This document shows, one piece after another, positions 6,819 to 15,217 of a DNA stretch of 64,000 nt (positions are counted from its first letter, which is position 1; the number at the start of each line of letters is the position of its first letter). Origin of the DNA: Sulfitobacter indolifex (GTDB lineage Bacteria; Pseudomonadota; Alphaproteobacteria; Rhodobacterales; Rhodobacteraceae); NCBI RefSeq assembly GCF_022788655.1, contig NZ_CP084952.1, positions 74,501 through 138,500 of the forward strand, given 5' to 3'. The notes under the pieces are model-generated. The model ran no database searches. It was not told where the DNA came from and saw only the letters and a program-made list of their open reading frames with translations. Both the position numbers and the translations under genes were made by a program.

Positions 6819-6963
6819 ATGATTAGAACTGGTCGCCGCTATGCCTTGATTTCCCCTTGCCGTAACGAAGCAGAGTTCATCAAGCGAACTTTAGACAGTG
6901 TGATTGCGCAGTCTGAGCATCCCGCGCAGTGGGTTCATGGTGGACGACGGCTCCATTGATGTC
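6819..6963 (+). pseudogene. N-terminal fragment of a GT2 family glycosyltransferase
   Basis: ATG 6819 encodes MIRTGRRYALISPCRNEAEF then IKRTLDSVIAQSEHPAQWV, the classic start of a GT-A glycosyltransferase. The nucleotide-sugar motif VDDGSID follows only in another frame (near 6938), so a one-base frameshift is present. Nothing recognisable remains after about 6963. The rest of the gene was evidently lost next to the protease gene. Confidence 0.7.
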
Positions 6964-7038
6964 GGACAGTCGGCTCTAACGGTTAGGATCGTTGAAGCCT
7001 CTTTGACTACGGCTGTAACAGGTGCCGCGGGCGGGTGC

Positions 7039-8187
7039 TCAGACGTACCAGATGCCGTCATCGACGGCTGCGGCGACTTTGATGATATTTTCCTGCGAGT
7101 CTGAGAAGTGCTGCAGCATCACAGATCGGCTTAAGCCGTTCTCTTGTTGATCCTGCCAAAAATCAAATCCGCTTTGATCCGGGTCGCGGTCAAGAATGTT
7201 GTTGTAAAGCAGGGTTAGGAAGGCGTCGTTATCGACATTTGCCGTGCCACCATATTTGGTGTCGAACTCTTCGGAGCGAATGAAGTGCCCTGCCATTTCC
7301 TCGTGGGTGACGGTGCCCGTATCGAAATGCCGGATCCAGAACCCCAATCCTTCAGGATCAGGAGCGCGATCAAAGGCAGCTTGATAGAGCCTGTAGGTGG
7401 TGCCGGCATTTCCATCCGTGTCAAAGGCGAGAGACCCGTTATCAAACTGCAGCCGTTCGACGTTTTGCAGCTCCTGCGTGAGGCCTGTGGCAGCAGCGTA
7501 AACTTCGATATTAAGCGCATTGTCATCTGTCACGCTGTAGAGGCTCAAAGCGCCTTCAAAGCGGACGGTGTCAAGGCCGTCCTGGCCATTGATGACATCT
7601 GCGGCATTTGTGGCCACCAACAGATCGTCTTGCGCGGTGCCCCACAGCCTGGCGCCATACATAAGCTGCGCGCCTTCGATATCATGATGTGTCAGATCGG
7701 GCTGGGATTTGAGAGTGGGATACATGATGGTGTCGGGATCATCGGTATGCAGCAGGCCCATGGTGTGGCCGATCTCATGCAGGGCCGTGGTGTAGAGGTT
7801 CACGGCCCCGCCGGGGGCTGTTTTGCTCGTGGACCAGTTTTCTGCCAGATCAAACCGGATTTCTGCCTCGGTGACGCTGTAGAGCGTCGAGCTTGTTTTG
7901 CTCAAGTAGGACTGCGCCGTGCCGATCACGCCGTAAGCCCCGTCAATACTGTCCCAGCCGAGACGCAGATCGCTTTGAGCGCCGTCGGCGACCTCGACAA
8001 AATCGATGTTTATGACGTTTTCCCACGCCTGAAACGCATCGCGGATCAGCGCTTGGTAGGTCGGGTTTGATATGTCACCCGCAAAAGCAGAGCCGGCGCC
8101 CGGGGAGGCGAAACTCCAGGTGACGGTGCCACCCGAATGCCCCTGTTCTCCAAAGCCCCATTTATAGTCAGCCAAGGTATAGCTCAT
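7039..8187 (-). CDS. Secreted serralysin-like zinc metalloprotease with DUF4214 tail
   Basis: From ATG 8187 (AAGAGG upstream) the protein has about 382 residues. The matrixin/serralysin motif HEIGHTMGLLH is at 137-147 with the Met-turn at about 155 (IMYP). A short region with RTX-like character (VINGQDGLDTVRFEG) leads into a C-terminal DUF4214 repeat: YRLYQAAFDRAPDPEGLGFW and a second copy NNILDRDPDQSGFDFW. There is no N-terminal signal, as expected for type I secretion substrates. It probably degrades external protein or processes surface adhesins. A longer upstream start is open but poor. Confidence 0.85.
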   Translation of the reverse strand: MSYTLADYKWGFGEQGHSGGTVTWSFASPGAGSAFAGDISNPTYQALIRDAFQAWENVINIDFVEVADGAQSDLRLGWDSIDGAYGVIGTAQSYLSKTSSTLYSVTEAEIRFDLAENWSTSKTAPGGAVNLYTTALHEIGHTMGLLHTDDPDTIMYPTLKSQPDLTHHDIEGAQLMYGARLWGTAQDDLLVATNAADVINGQDGLDTVRFEGALSLYSVTDDNALNIEVYAAATGLTQELQNVERLQFDNGSLAFDTDGNAGTTYRLYQAAFDRAPDPEGLGFWIRHFDTGTVTHEEMAGHFIRSEEFDTKYGGTANVDNDAFLTLLYNNILDRDPDQSGFDFWQDQQENGLSRSVMLQHFSDSQENIIKVAAAVDDGIWYV

Positions 8188-8621
8188 GTCGTGAGGGCCT
8201 CTTTTTATGCGTTGCAACGGATCGTTCTGGTGGGGGAGAACCGGATGCCTTGAAAGAACCCGGGAGGTGCGCAAAGCAGCATGAGCCGCTTTGTCTTTTA
8301 TTGGGGGTGCTCAGTACCCCGGCACAGGTGGTGGGACAAGGGAGCGACGCTGGTTTAGAGACTCAGACGCGGGTGTTGGCGCAATGTCGCCGAAGGGGGC
8401 CTTGGGGGTTCTGAAGGCAAAGCGGTGTCCTCATGCAGGTCATCTACCAGTACGTTGGAAATTTGTTGTGTCATCGCAGGGGCACGGGTGTGTTTGTTTT
8501 GTGCGCCTTGAACCGCGCATCCATGAACGGGGCTGGAAGTACGGCTGTGCGGGAATTATGATTGGTTTACCTGTCCTCAGGCTGTCTTTCATTGCTAACT
8601 TGCGCGTCCAAAGGATTTTTC
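8188..8621. other. Intergenic region between protease and manC
   Basis: This divergent spacer has no convincing gene. AAAGGA just before 8622 is the ribosome site of the next gene. No clear operator was found. Confidence 0.4.
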
Positions 8622-10070
8622 ATGACCCATATTGTGCACCCAATCCTGTTGGCCGGAGGGTCTGGCACCCGGCTTTGGCCGCTGTCGCGCAAAAGCTATC
8701 CTAAGCAGTTTGCCAAATTGATGGGGGAGCGCAGCTTGTTTCAGGCGTCGGCCAAACGGCTGGCTGGGGAGGGGTTTGCGGCCCCGGTGATCCTGACTGG
8801 CGCGGATTATCGATTTGTGGTGACAGAACAATTGGCCGCAGTGGAGATCGCGCCTGCTGGCATTCTTATTGAGCCTGAGGGGCGCAACACCGCGCCTGCG
8901 ATCCTTGCTGCCGCCTTGGAGCTTGCCGCCCGCGCGCCCGAAGCGCTGATGCTGGTGGCGCCCTCGGATCACGTGATACCTGAGGCGGAAAGCTTCCGCG
9001 CGGCGGTTCAGGCGGCGACCATCGCAGCCCTCGAAGGCCAGCTGGTGACCTTCGGCATCCGCCCCGACCGGGCAGAGACCGGCTATGGCTGGCTGGAGAT
9101 GAGCCAGGCGCCCTCGGCTGATTTTGCCTCTGAGCCACAGCCGCTTAAGGGATTTGTGGAAAAGCCCGACAGCGCCACCGCGGAGGCGCTGCTCAACGGG
9201 GGGCAGCATTTGTGGAATGCGGGAATTTTCCTCTTCTCGGTCAAGACGATCATTGCGGCCTTTGAAGCGCATGCCCCTGAGATGTTGGTTTTGGTGCGCG
9301 CCTCTGTGGACCAGGCTGAGCAAGATCTTGGCTTTACCCGGCTGGCGCCCGGGCCTTGGGGCCAGGTGGAGGATATCTCCATCGACTATGCCGTGATGGA
9401 GAAAGCTGAAAACCTCAGCGTCGTCCCCTATGGCGGGGCGTGGTCGGATTTGGGCGGCTGGGATGCGGTCTGGCGCGAGACCGGTCCGGATGAGGCGGGC
9501 GTGGTGGTCTCGGCTTCCGCCACGGCCATCGATTGTCATGACACAATGCTGCGCGCCGAAGACCCACGACAGCAATTGGTTGGCATCGGATTGCGCGACA
9601 TCATTGCGGTGGCCATGCCCGACGCGGTGCTGGTGGCGCATAAAGACCGTGCGCAGGATGTCAAAAAAGCGGTCGCGGCTCTTAAGGCCAAGGGGGCCTC
9701 TCAAGCGGACACGCTCCCGAAGGATTTTCGCCCCTGGGGCTGGTTTGAATGCCTCGTGTCGGGTTCCCGCTTTCAAGTAAAGCGCATTACGGTTCATCCC
9801 GGGGCTGCCCTCAGCCTGCAGAGCCATCATCACCGCTCAGAGCATTGGATCGTCGTCGAAGGCACGGCCAAGGTGACGATCGGAGAAGAGGTGAAGCTCG
9901 TGAGTGAGAACCAATCAGTTTATATTCCTTTGGGCGCCACCCACCGGATGGAGAACCCCGGCAAGGTGCCCATGGTGCTCATTGAAGTGCAAACTGGCAG
10001 CTATCTCGGCGAGGATGACATCATCCGCTATGAAGATGTCTATGCCCGGGGGCAGGGCGCCAAGGGGTGA
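8622..10070 (+). CDS. manC: Mannose-1-phosphate guanylyltransferase / mannose-6-phosphate isomerase
   Basis: The 482-residue protein starts MTHIVHPILLAGGSGTRLWP with the pyrophosphorylase signature GGSGTRLWPLSRKSYPKQF. It contains the PSDHVIP and FVEKPD motifs and the GGAWSDLGGWD segment of the transferase. The C-terminal 130 residues form the cupin isomerase domain (RPWGWFECL, then HHHRSEHWIVVEGTAKVTIG). Together these make GDP-mannose from fructose-6-phosphate with a phosphomannomutase. It would feed polysaccharide synthesis. The start was placed at ATG 8622, since upstream codons do not match the family. Confidence 0.95.
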   Translation: MTHIVHPILLAGGSGTRLWPLSRKSYPKQFAKLMGERSLFQASAKRLAGEGFAAPVILTGADYRFVVTEQLAAVEIAPAGILIEPEGRNTAPAILAAALELAARAPEALMLVAPSDHVIPEAESFRAAVQAATIAALEGQLVTFGIRPDRAETGYGWLEMSQAPSADFASEPQPLKGFVEKPDSATAEALLNGGQHLWNAGIFLFSVKTIIAAFEAHAPEMLVLVRASVDQAEQDLGFTRLAPGPWGQVEDISIDYAVMEKAENLSVVPYGGAWSDLGGWDAVWRETGPDEAGVVVSASATAIDCHDTMLRAEDPRQQLVGIGLRDIIAVAMPDAVLVAHKDRAQDVKKAVAALKAKGASQADTLPKDFRPWGWFECLVSGSRFQVKRITVHPGAALSLQSHHHRSEHWIVVEGTAKVTIGEEVKLVSENQSVYIPLGATHRMENPGKVPMVLIEVQTGSYLGEDDIIRYEDVYARGQGAKG

Positions 10071-10289
10071 CAGAAGGAAGAGGGCTGAGGGCTTACCTTA
10101 TAGCCAGAAGGAAGGGAGCTCTCGCTGCCTAGGAAAGCGTGTTGAGTATTAGGTCCTCGGCCAATTTTCGCACAACGCACCAAATGCGACGCGGCGGACC
10201 GGAAACGACCTTTGCGGAATTCCTGTTCAGCGCAATACTTGTGACAGGATCGACATGGTGTCGACCCTTGCAAACGCGAGTAACGAGAG

Positions 10290-10361
10290 ATGGCTACTGC
10301 ACCTAAACCCCAGCCTAAGAAAAGCCCGCCTAAGCCTGGCGACAAGCCACAGCAGAAGTAA
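10290..10361 (+). CDS. Very small Pro/Lys-rich peptide
   Basis: ATG 10290 to TAA 10361 encodes 23 residues, starting MATAPKPQPKKSPPKPG. The composition is strongly biased and basic. A Rho-independent terminator begins 22 bases after the stop, which suggests a dedicated short transcript. No clear Shine-Dalgarno is seen beyond GAGAG. No family is recognised. Confidence 0.4.
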   Translation: MATAPKPQPKKSPPKPGDKPQQK

Positions 10362-10383
10362 GCTCCATTTTCGAAACTGCATC

Positions 10384-10414
10384 TGCCGCCTCCGAATTGG
10401 GGGCGGCAATTTTG
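10384..10414 (+). terminator. Rho-independent terminator
   Basis: TGCCGCC (10384-10390) pairs with GGCGGCA (10402-10408) and is followed by ATTTTG. It follows the small Pro/Lys-rich frame. Confidence 0.65.
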
Positions 10415-10651
10415 CTAAGGGCCAACTGTACCGTTTGACCAATGTGGGTAGGTACCCGTCTACAACGAAGAAGTCTTTGCCAAAGCCTTCGAGGTTATGG
10501 GTTTTGAGGGCGCGGCACTATCTGTTTGGCGCCTCAGATCCCCGTCGCGTAGATGCAGCGACCTTGGGTCACTGACGGTTGAAAACTCAATCCCGGCCGT
10601 TTCTCCGAGGTTAGCAGCCTTATTCTACGGGCTCTTCAAGGGCATTGTGAC

Positions 10652-11404
10652 TCACACCCTCAACGCAGGCAGCCCGACGCCGGTTGCATCAAACCCGCCA
10701 TCGGAGGCCACAACCTGACCTGTAACATAGCTGGCCCGCTCGCCGGCTAGAAAGCAAATGACTTCTGCGATTTCCCGCTCCGTTCCATATCGGTTAAGCG
10801 GTATCGCGTCATGGTAGGCGGCACGTATTTCAGGAGAGTGTACGGCCAGCGCGAGTTTTGTGTCCACTGGGCCGGGACAAACGCAGTTTGCACGGATGCC
10901 GACCTCTCCCAGTTCCGCGGCTTGCTGCTTGGTGAGATGGATGACGGCAGCTTTGGAGGTACCATAGGCAACGCGCAGCGTTGAGGCACGCAAGCCTGAG
11001 ATCGAGGCAATGTTGATGATGGCGCCGCCGCGTACCGACAAGAGGGGCAGGCAGGCCTGCGACATCAGAAAAACGCCATCAAGATTTGTGTCCATAACAC
11101 GCCGCCAGCGGGCGAAATCGGTTTCAGCCAGCGGTCCAAAGTCCGCGACGCCCGCGTTGTTTACCAGAATGTCGAGGCGTCCATATGTTTGTTCGACCTC
11201 TGCAATAGATTGCGCGACGTGCTGGGGGATCGACACGTCACAGGTCAGGGACAAAGCGCCGGGCAGGGTGGCCGCGGCAGTTGCAAGCTCATCCGCATCG
11301 CGGTCAAGCATCACGACGCGTCTGCCCTCGGCGTGCAAAAGAGATGCAGTCGCGAGACCGATGCCGCGTGCGGCACCTGTGATGAGAGCGACAGTATCGT
11401 TCAT
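10652..11404 (-). CDS. Short-chain dehydrogenase/reductase
   Basis: A classical SDR of 250 residues: TGAARGIG cofactor loop near residue 9, NNAG near 86, catalytic Ser in IASISG and YGTSK near 150, and a C-terminal VTGQVVASDGGF. It would oxidise or reduce a hydroxyl or keto group with NAD(P). ATG 11404 overlaps the dctM stop as ATGA, so it is the last gene of the TRAP operon. It probably acts on the imported compound; the substrate is not visible. Confidence 0.92.
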   Translation of the reverse strand: MNDTVALITGAARGIGLATASLLHAEGRRVVMLDRDADELATAAATLPGALSLTCDVSIPQHVAQSIAEVEQTYGRLDILVNNAGVADFGPLAETDFARWRRVMDTNLDGVFLMSQACLPLLSVRGGAIINIASISGLRASTLRVAYGTSKAAVIHLTKQQAAELGEVGIRANCVCPGPVDTKLALAVHSPEIRAAYHDAIPLNRYGTEREIAEVICFLAGERASYVTGQVVASDGGFDATGVGLPALRV

Positions 11405-12717
11405 TTCAGGACCTCAGGCAGAAATAGGGACAGGGCGGGGACCGCCGCCACAATGGCAAGGCCGATGACGCTGATGGCGAGAAACGGCAATGCGGCACGC
11501 GCAATGCGCTCCAAGGGCTGTCGCGTGATGTTTGCAGCGACGTAAAGATTAATCCCGACGGGCGGCGTGATGAGACCAATGGCAAGGTTTACCATCACCA
11601 GCACGCCGAACCATACCGGGTCCCATCCCAATTCACGCACCACCGGCATGAAAATTGGAAGAGAGATGAACATCACCGTGACGGGGTCCATGAACATGCC
11701 TGCGATCAGTAGGATTAGCATGATGACCATCAAGATCACCCCGCCATTGTCCGACAGGCCGAGCAACTGGCCGGAGTATTGTCCGACGAGGTCTTCGACG
11801 GTTACGACCCAGCCAAATAGGCTTGCATAGGCGACCACCAGCATGACTACGGCGGAGGATGAAGCGGCTTCGGTTAGGGCGTCATAGAGGGCGCGGATTG
11901 TCAGCGTGCGGTAGGCAAAGGCGCCGACAGCTATGGCATAGACTGTGGCGACAAGGGCCGCTTCGGTTGGGGTGAAAATACCGGAATAGATTCCGCCGAG
12001 GATGACCACAGGCGTCATGAGGCCCCAGAAGGACTCGCGAAAGCTTCGCCCCAGATCGCGCCAGTAACCGTTGCTGGGGGGTGCGGGCGAAAGCTTGTCC
12101 AGCCCCTCCCGGTTGGTCGACTTGATGAAGGGTAGAACGACCAGCATCAGCATCCCCATAAAAAGACCGGGTATGATTGCTGCGATAAAAAGAGCGGAGA
12201 TCGAGGTCTCGGCGATAACGCCATAGATCACAAGGCCGATGGAGGGCGGGATCACAATGGAGAAGGCAGCCCCCGTGCAGACCAGAGCGGCAGCCGCGGC
12301 GCGGGGGTAGCCATCTTCTTCCATCCCTTTGATGATCATAGGGCCAATAGCTGCCACAGAGGCAGGGCCAGAGCCTGAAACAGCCCCCCAAAAGAGGCAG
12401 ACCACCGTGCCAACGACGCCCATGCCACCGGGAAGGTTGCCGATCAGGATGCGGAAAAAACGGATCATGCGCTCGGCAATTCCCAATGTTCCCATCAGCG
12501 TCCCTGCGAGAATAAAAAAGGGGATGGCCAGCAAAGCGTATTTGGCGATGCCAGTGGCGATCAGGTCTCCTGCAAGCTCAAAGCCGAAGCCGATTTGCCA
12601 CATCGCATACATGGCCGATAGGCCGAGCGCGAAGGCCACCGGCACGCGCAGTGCCATCAGCACAAAGAAGGCAACGATCATTTGGGTGCCGGCACCCATA
12701 TTCAGGATGTCAGACAC
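11401..12717 (-). CDS. dctM: TRAP transporter large permease subunit
   Basis: About 438 residues with a dozen membrane segments typical of DctM (for example VPVAFALGLSAMYAMWQIGF at the N-terminus and LITPPVGINLYVAANITRQ near the C-terminus). It is the main channel of a Na+-driven tripartite uptake system. GTG 12717 is chosen because it overlaps the dctQ stop, and the frame upstream is hydrophilic and unlike the family; ATG 12699 is an alternative. Confidence 0.95.
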   Translation of the reverse strand: MSDILNMGAGTQMIVAFFVLMALRVPVAFALGLSAMYAMWQIGFGFELAGDLIATGIAKYALLAIPFFILAGTLMGTLGIAERMIRFFRILIGNLPGGMGVVGTVVCLFWGAVSGSGPASVAAIGPMIIKGMEEDGYPRAAAAALVCTGAAFSIVIPPSIGLVIYGVIAETSISALFIAAIIPGLFMGMLMLVVLPFIKSTNREGLDKLSPAPPSNGYWRDLGRSFRESFWGLMTPVVILGGIYSGIFTPTEAALVATVYAIAVGAFAYRTLTIRALYDALTEAASSSAVVMLVVAYASLFGWVVTVEDLVGQYSGQLLGLSDNGGVILMVIMLILLIAGMFMDPVTVMFISLPIFMPVVRELGWDPVWFGVLVMVNLAIGLITPPVGINLYVAANITRQPLERIARAALPFLAISVIGLAIVAAVPALSLFLPEVLK

Positions 12718-13201
12718 TTGGGGTCGCCTGTGGTGTTTGCTGGGACGGGTGCCACGTCTCTGCCGCATGCTGCAGGTAGCGAATAATGATAAGGCCAAAG
12801 CCGAAAGGCAGGCCGATTTGATACCACCATGCAGGCACGCCGAGGGCATAGCTTTGGATGCCGCTCTCTAGTTGGTTCATCAAGGTGGCCCAAGAAAACC
12901 AAGCGGAAGCTGCAAGCAATAAGACTGAAAGGATCACCGAAAGCACGAACACTGCCCGGGCCGCAGGGCGGGGCAAAAAATCTTGCACAATCGTTACCGC
13001 CAAATGCTGGCCCCGCCGTGCGGCAATTGCAGCGCCGAAGACGGTCAGCAGCAGAAAGCCGTTGGTCAGCAGCTCTTCTGAGGCTGCAAAGGAATAATGC
13101 GTGGCGTAGCGGACGACGACGTTAATGAAGCCGATGAGCGTCATGCCAAGAAACAGCAGGGCGCAGATGATCTTTTCGAATTCTCGCAGCAAAAACCGCA
13201 T
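12710..13201 (-). CDS. dctQ: TRAP transporter small permease subunit
   Basis: The 163-residue protein has four membrane helices, starting FEKIICALLFLGMTLIGFIN, and the family pattern ASEELLTNGFLLLTVFGAAIAARRGQHLAVT. It links the binding protein to DctM. It follows dctP after a GC-rich intercistronic hairpin and overlaps dctM. Confidence 0.93.
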   Translation of the reverse strand: MRFLLREFEKIICALLFLGMTLIGFINVVVRYATHYSFAASEELLTNGFLLLTVFGAAIAARRGQHLAVTIVQDFLPRPAARAVFVLSVILSVLLLAASAWFSWATLMNQLESGIQSYALGVPAWWYQIGLPFGFGLIIIRYLQHAAETWHPSQQTPQATPSV

Positions 13202-13222
13202 GGCTTTGACCCTCCCCGGATC

Positions 13223-13248
13223 GGCACGGCCCTTTGAAGGGCCGTGCC
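13223..13248 (-). terminator. Intercistronic hairpin between dctP and dctQ
   Basis: GGCACGGCCC (13223-13232) and GGGCCGTGCC (13239-13248) form a perfect 10-bp stem without a T run. Such hairpins after a binding-protein gene usually stabilise the upstream message or partly stop transcription, so that dctP is made in excess. Confidence 0.6.
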
Positions 13249-13254
13249 TTAGCT

Positions 13255-14262
13255 TTAGTTCGCGGGTGTCGCCGCGATGGCGTCTTGAAAGCTGCCGACG
13301 ATGTCGGTGCCGACTTTAGCGGCCCAAGTGTCGAACGCAGGTTTGGTCGCTTCGCGAAAGGCGGTTAGCTCTTCGTCGGAAGGCTCGTAGACTTCCATTC
13401 CCTTGTCGCGCAGGAATGCGATGCCTTCGGCGGTGCCTTCACGCGTGATCTCGCGCTGATATTCCATGGCCTCAGTCGCCGCCGCGCGCATCATCTCTTG
13501 GGTGTCTGCATCCAGATCTGCCCAAACCTCGGTCGAGACGCCAAGGAAGATCGGATCATAGGAATAGTGCCAAGCGGTCAGATGTTTTTGCACCTCAAAA
13601 ACCTGCTGGGGAATAATCACGGCCCCGATTGGATTTTCCTGCCCGTCAACGACGCCCTGCTGAAGTGCGGTCATCGTCTCACCCCATTGCATCTGCTGCG
13701 GGTTGGCGCCGAGCGCATTCATCACGTCGATGTACATGGGCCCGGCCACGCGCATGTTGAGCCCCTTCATGTCCTCGGGGGTCTTGATCGGGCGGACGTT
13801 GTTGGTGACTTCGCGAAACCCATTTTCGCCCCAAGCCAGCACTTCGATGCCTTTTTCGCGCAGAATGTCTTCCAGCAACTTTGCCGGCGCACCTTGGGTG
13901 GTCGCATCCACCTGAGCGTAGTTGGCATAGAGGTAGGGCAGCGAGAAGACAGCCATTTCAGGCACTAAGGGGGTCACGTTAATCGCCGAGGTGACAACGA
14001 GATCAAGCGCGCCGCGGCCCACCATTTCGGCCTGTTTCATCTGGTCGCCGCCGGACAGCTGCGCATTGGGAAAGACGCGAACGTCGTAGGCACCATCTGT
14101 TTTTTCGGACAGGAGTTCGCCAAATTTCTCGGCACCCTTGTGCCAAGTCGTCGTGTCGCCAGTGTTATGCGACAGGCGCAGGGTTTCGGCACTTGCGGCG
14201 GCGCCGGACAAAACTGTGGTGGCTAAAATTGCGGCCAAGGCGGCCTTTGAAATCATTTTCAC
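13255..14262 (-). CDS. dctP: TRAP transporter substrate-binding protein
   Basis: About 335 residues with a signal peptide (AALAAILATTVLSGAAASAE) followed by TLRLSHNTGDTTTWHKGAEK, typical of DctP proteins. The family core EVTNNVRPIKTPEDMKGLNM and the Arg of LNMRV (carboxylate ligand) are present near residues 145-165. It captures an organic acid in the periplasm. GTG 14262 sits 7 bases after GGAGG; ATG 14256 is the alternative. First gene of the TRAP-SDR operon, divergent from an IclR regulator. Confidence 0.94.
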   Translation of the reverse strand: MKMISKAALAAILATTVLSGAAASAETLRLSHNTGDTTTWHKGAEKFGELLSEKTDGAYDVRVFPNAQLSGGDQMKQAEMVGRGALDLVVTSAINVTPLVPEMAVFSLPYLYANYAQVDATTQGAPAKLLEDILREKGIEVLAWGENGFREVTNNVRPIKTPEDMKGLNMRVAGPMYIDVMNALGANPQQMQWGETMTALQQGVVDGQENPIGAVIIPQQVFEVQKHLTAWHYSYDPIFLGVSTEVWADLDADTQEMMRAAATEAMEYQREITREGTAEGIAFLRDKGMEVYEPSDEELTAFREATKPAFDTWAAKVGTDIVGSFQDAIAATPAN

Positions 14263-14283
14263 GGTGGTTCCTCCCTCATTGAA

Positions 14284-14330
14284 CCACAATGTGGAACAGA
14301 GTTCGACGTGTCGGGCAAGATATTTCTTGC
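14284..14330. promoter_or_regulatory. Two inverted repeats in the dctP-iclR intergenic region
   Basis: CCACAATGTGG (14284-14294) and GCAAGATATTTCTTGC (14315-14330) are perfect inverted repeats. They lie in the 124-bp divergent promoter region and are good candidate sites for the adjacent IclR protein. Confidence 0.5.
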
Positions 14331-14386
14331 AATGACGCTTAGAATGCGCAGGTCTTTAGGGCCATGCTGAGGCGAATAAAGAGATA

Positions 14387-15217
14387 GTGGTCCATATTGT
14401 GAGAAATGACGAACAGCCAGCGCCCGCCAGCGGCAGTCAAGCGGTGGATCGCGCCTTGGCGCTGCTGCAAATCACAGGCCGCGCCGTTGGGCGGGGGGTG
14501 GCGCTGTCGGAGTTGATCGCGGCCTCTGGTCTGGGCAAACCCACGGTGCGGCGGTTGATGCTGGCGTTGATCCGGCGCGGGTTGGTGGAACAGGACGGGT
14601 CCACGCGGCTCTATCATTTGGGGGAGGAAAGCTATGTGCTCGGCATCTTGGCGACCCCGCGCCATGGACTTTTGGAAACGGCTGCCGATGCTCTCGTGCG
14701 TTTGGCCAAAGCAAGTGGCGACACCGCCTTTGTGAGTATGCGGCGCGGGTCCGATGCTGTCTGTCTATACCGCGAGGAGGGCGCGTTTCCGATCCGCACC
14801 CATGCACTGGAAACGGGCGCGCAGCACCCTCTTGGGATTGGGGCGGGCTCGTTGGCCATGCTAAGCGCGCTGCCCGATGCGGAAATTGACGCCCTGTTGG
14901 TGGACAACGCCGATAGGCTGGCCTCGGACTACCCGAACTACACTGCTGAACTGCTGCGCAGTGACGTGGCGATGACACGCGCCCGCGGGTTTGCGTTAAA
15001 CCCCGGCCGCATCGTGGCTGGCAGCTGGGGCGTTGGCATGGCCTTGCGGCGGCCTGACGGTTCCGTTGCCGGAGCTTTGTCCCTGGCCGCCATTGAGAGC
15101 CGAATGCAGCCGCCCCGTGACGCAGAACTGGCAGCTTTGCTGGAACATGAAGCGCGAGACATTGAAGCCCGTCTGGCGCGACGAATGCCACTTACAAATT
15201 CACCGAAGGATTTATGA
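14387..15217 (+). CDS. IclR family transcriptional regulator
   Basis: The 276-residue protein has an N-terminal winged helix (SQAVDRALALLQI, LSELIAASGLGKPTVRRLML near 20-65) and an effector domain with the family signature VSMRRGSDAVCLYREEG and HPLGIGAGSLAMLSALP. GTG 14387 is the furthest start; GTG 14399 is also possible. Its divergent position suggests control of both the TRAP operon and the CoA operon by a pathway intermediate. Stop and next start overlap as ATGA. Confidence 0.93.
   Translation: MVHIVRNDEQPAPASGSQAVDRALALLQITGRAVGRGVALSELIAASGLGKPTVRRLMLALIRRGLVEQDGSTRLYHLGEESYVLGILATPRHGLLETAADALVRLAKASGDTAFVSMRRGSDAVCLYREEGAFPIRTHALETGAQHPLGIGAGSLAMLSALPDAEIDALLVDNADRLASDYPNYTAELLRSDVAMTRARGFALNPGRIVAGSWGVGMALRRPDGSVAGALSLAAIESRMQPPRDAELAALLEHEARDIEARLARRMPLTNSPKDL

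Noticed and set aside
8595..9833. Long minus-strand open frame opposite manC
   Set aside because: It is a mirror of the GC-rich manC gene, with Arg/His-rich shadow composition.
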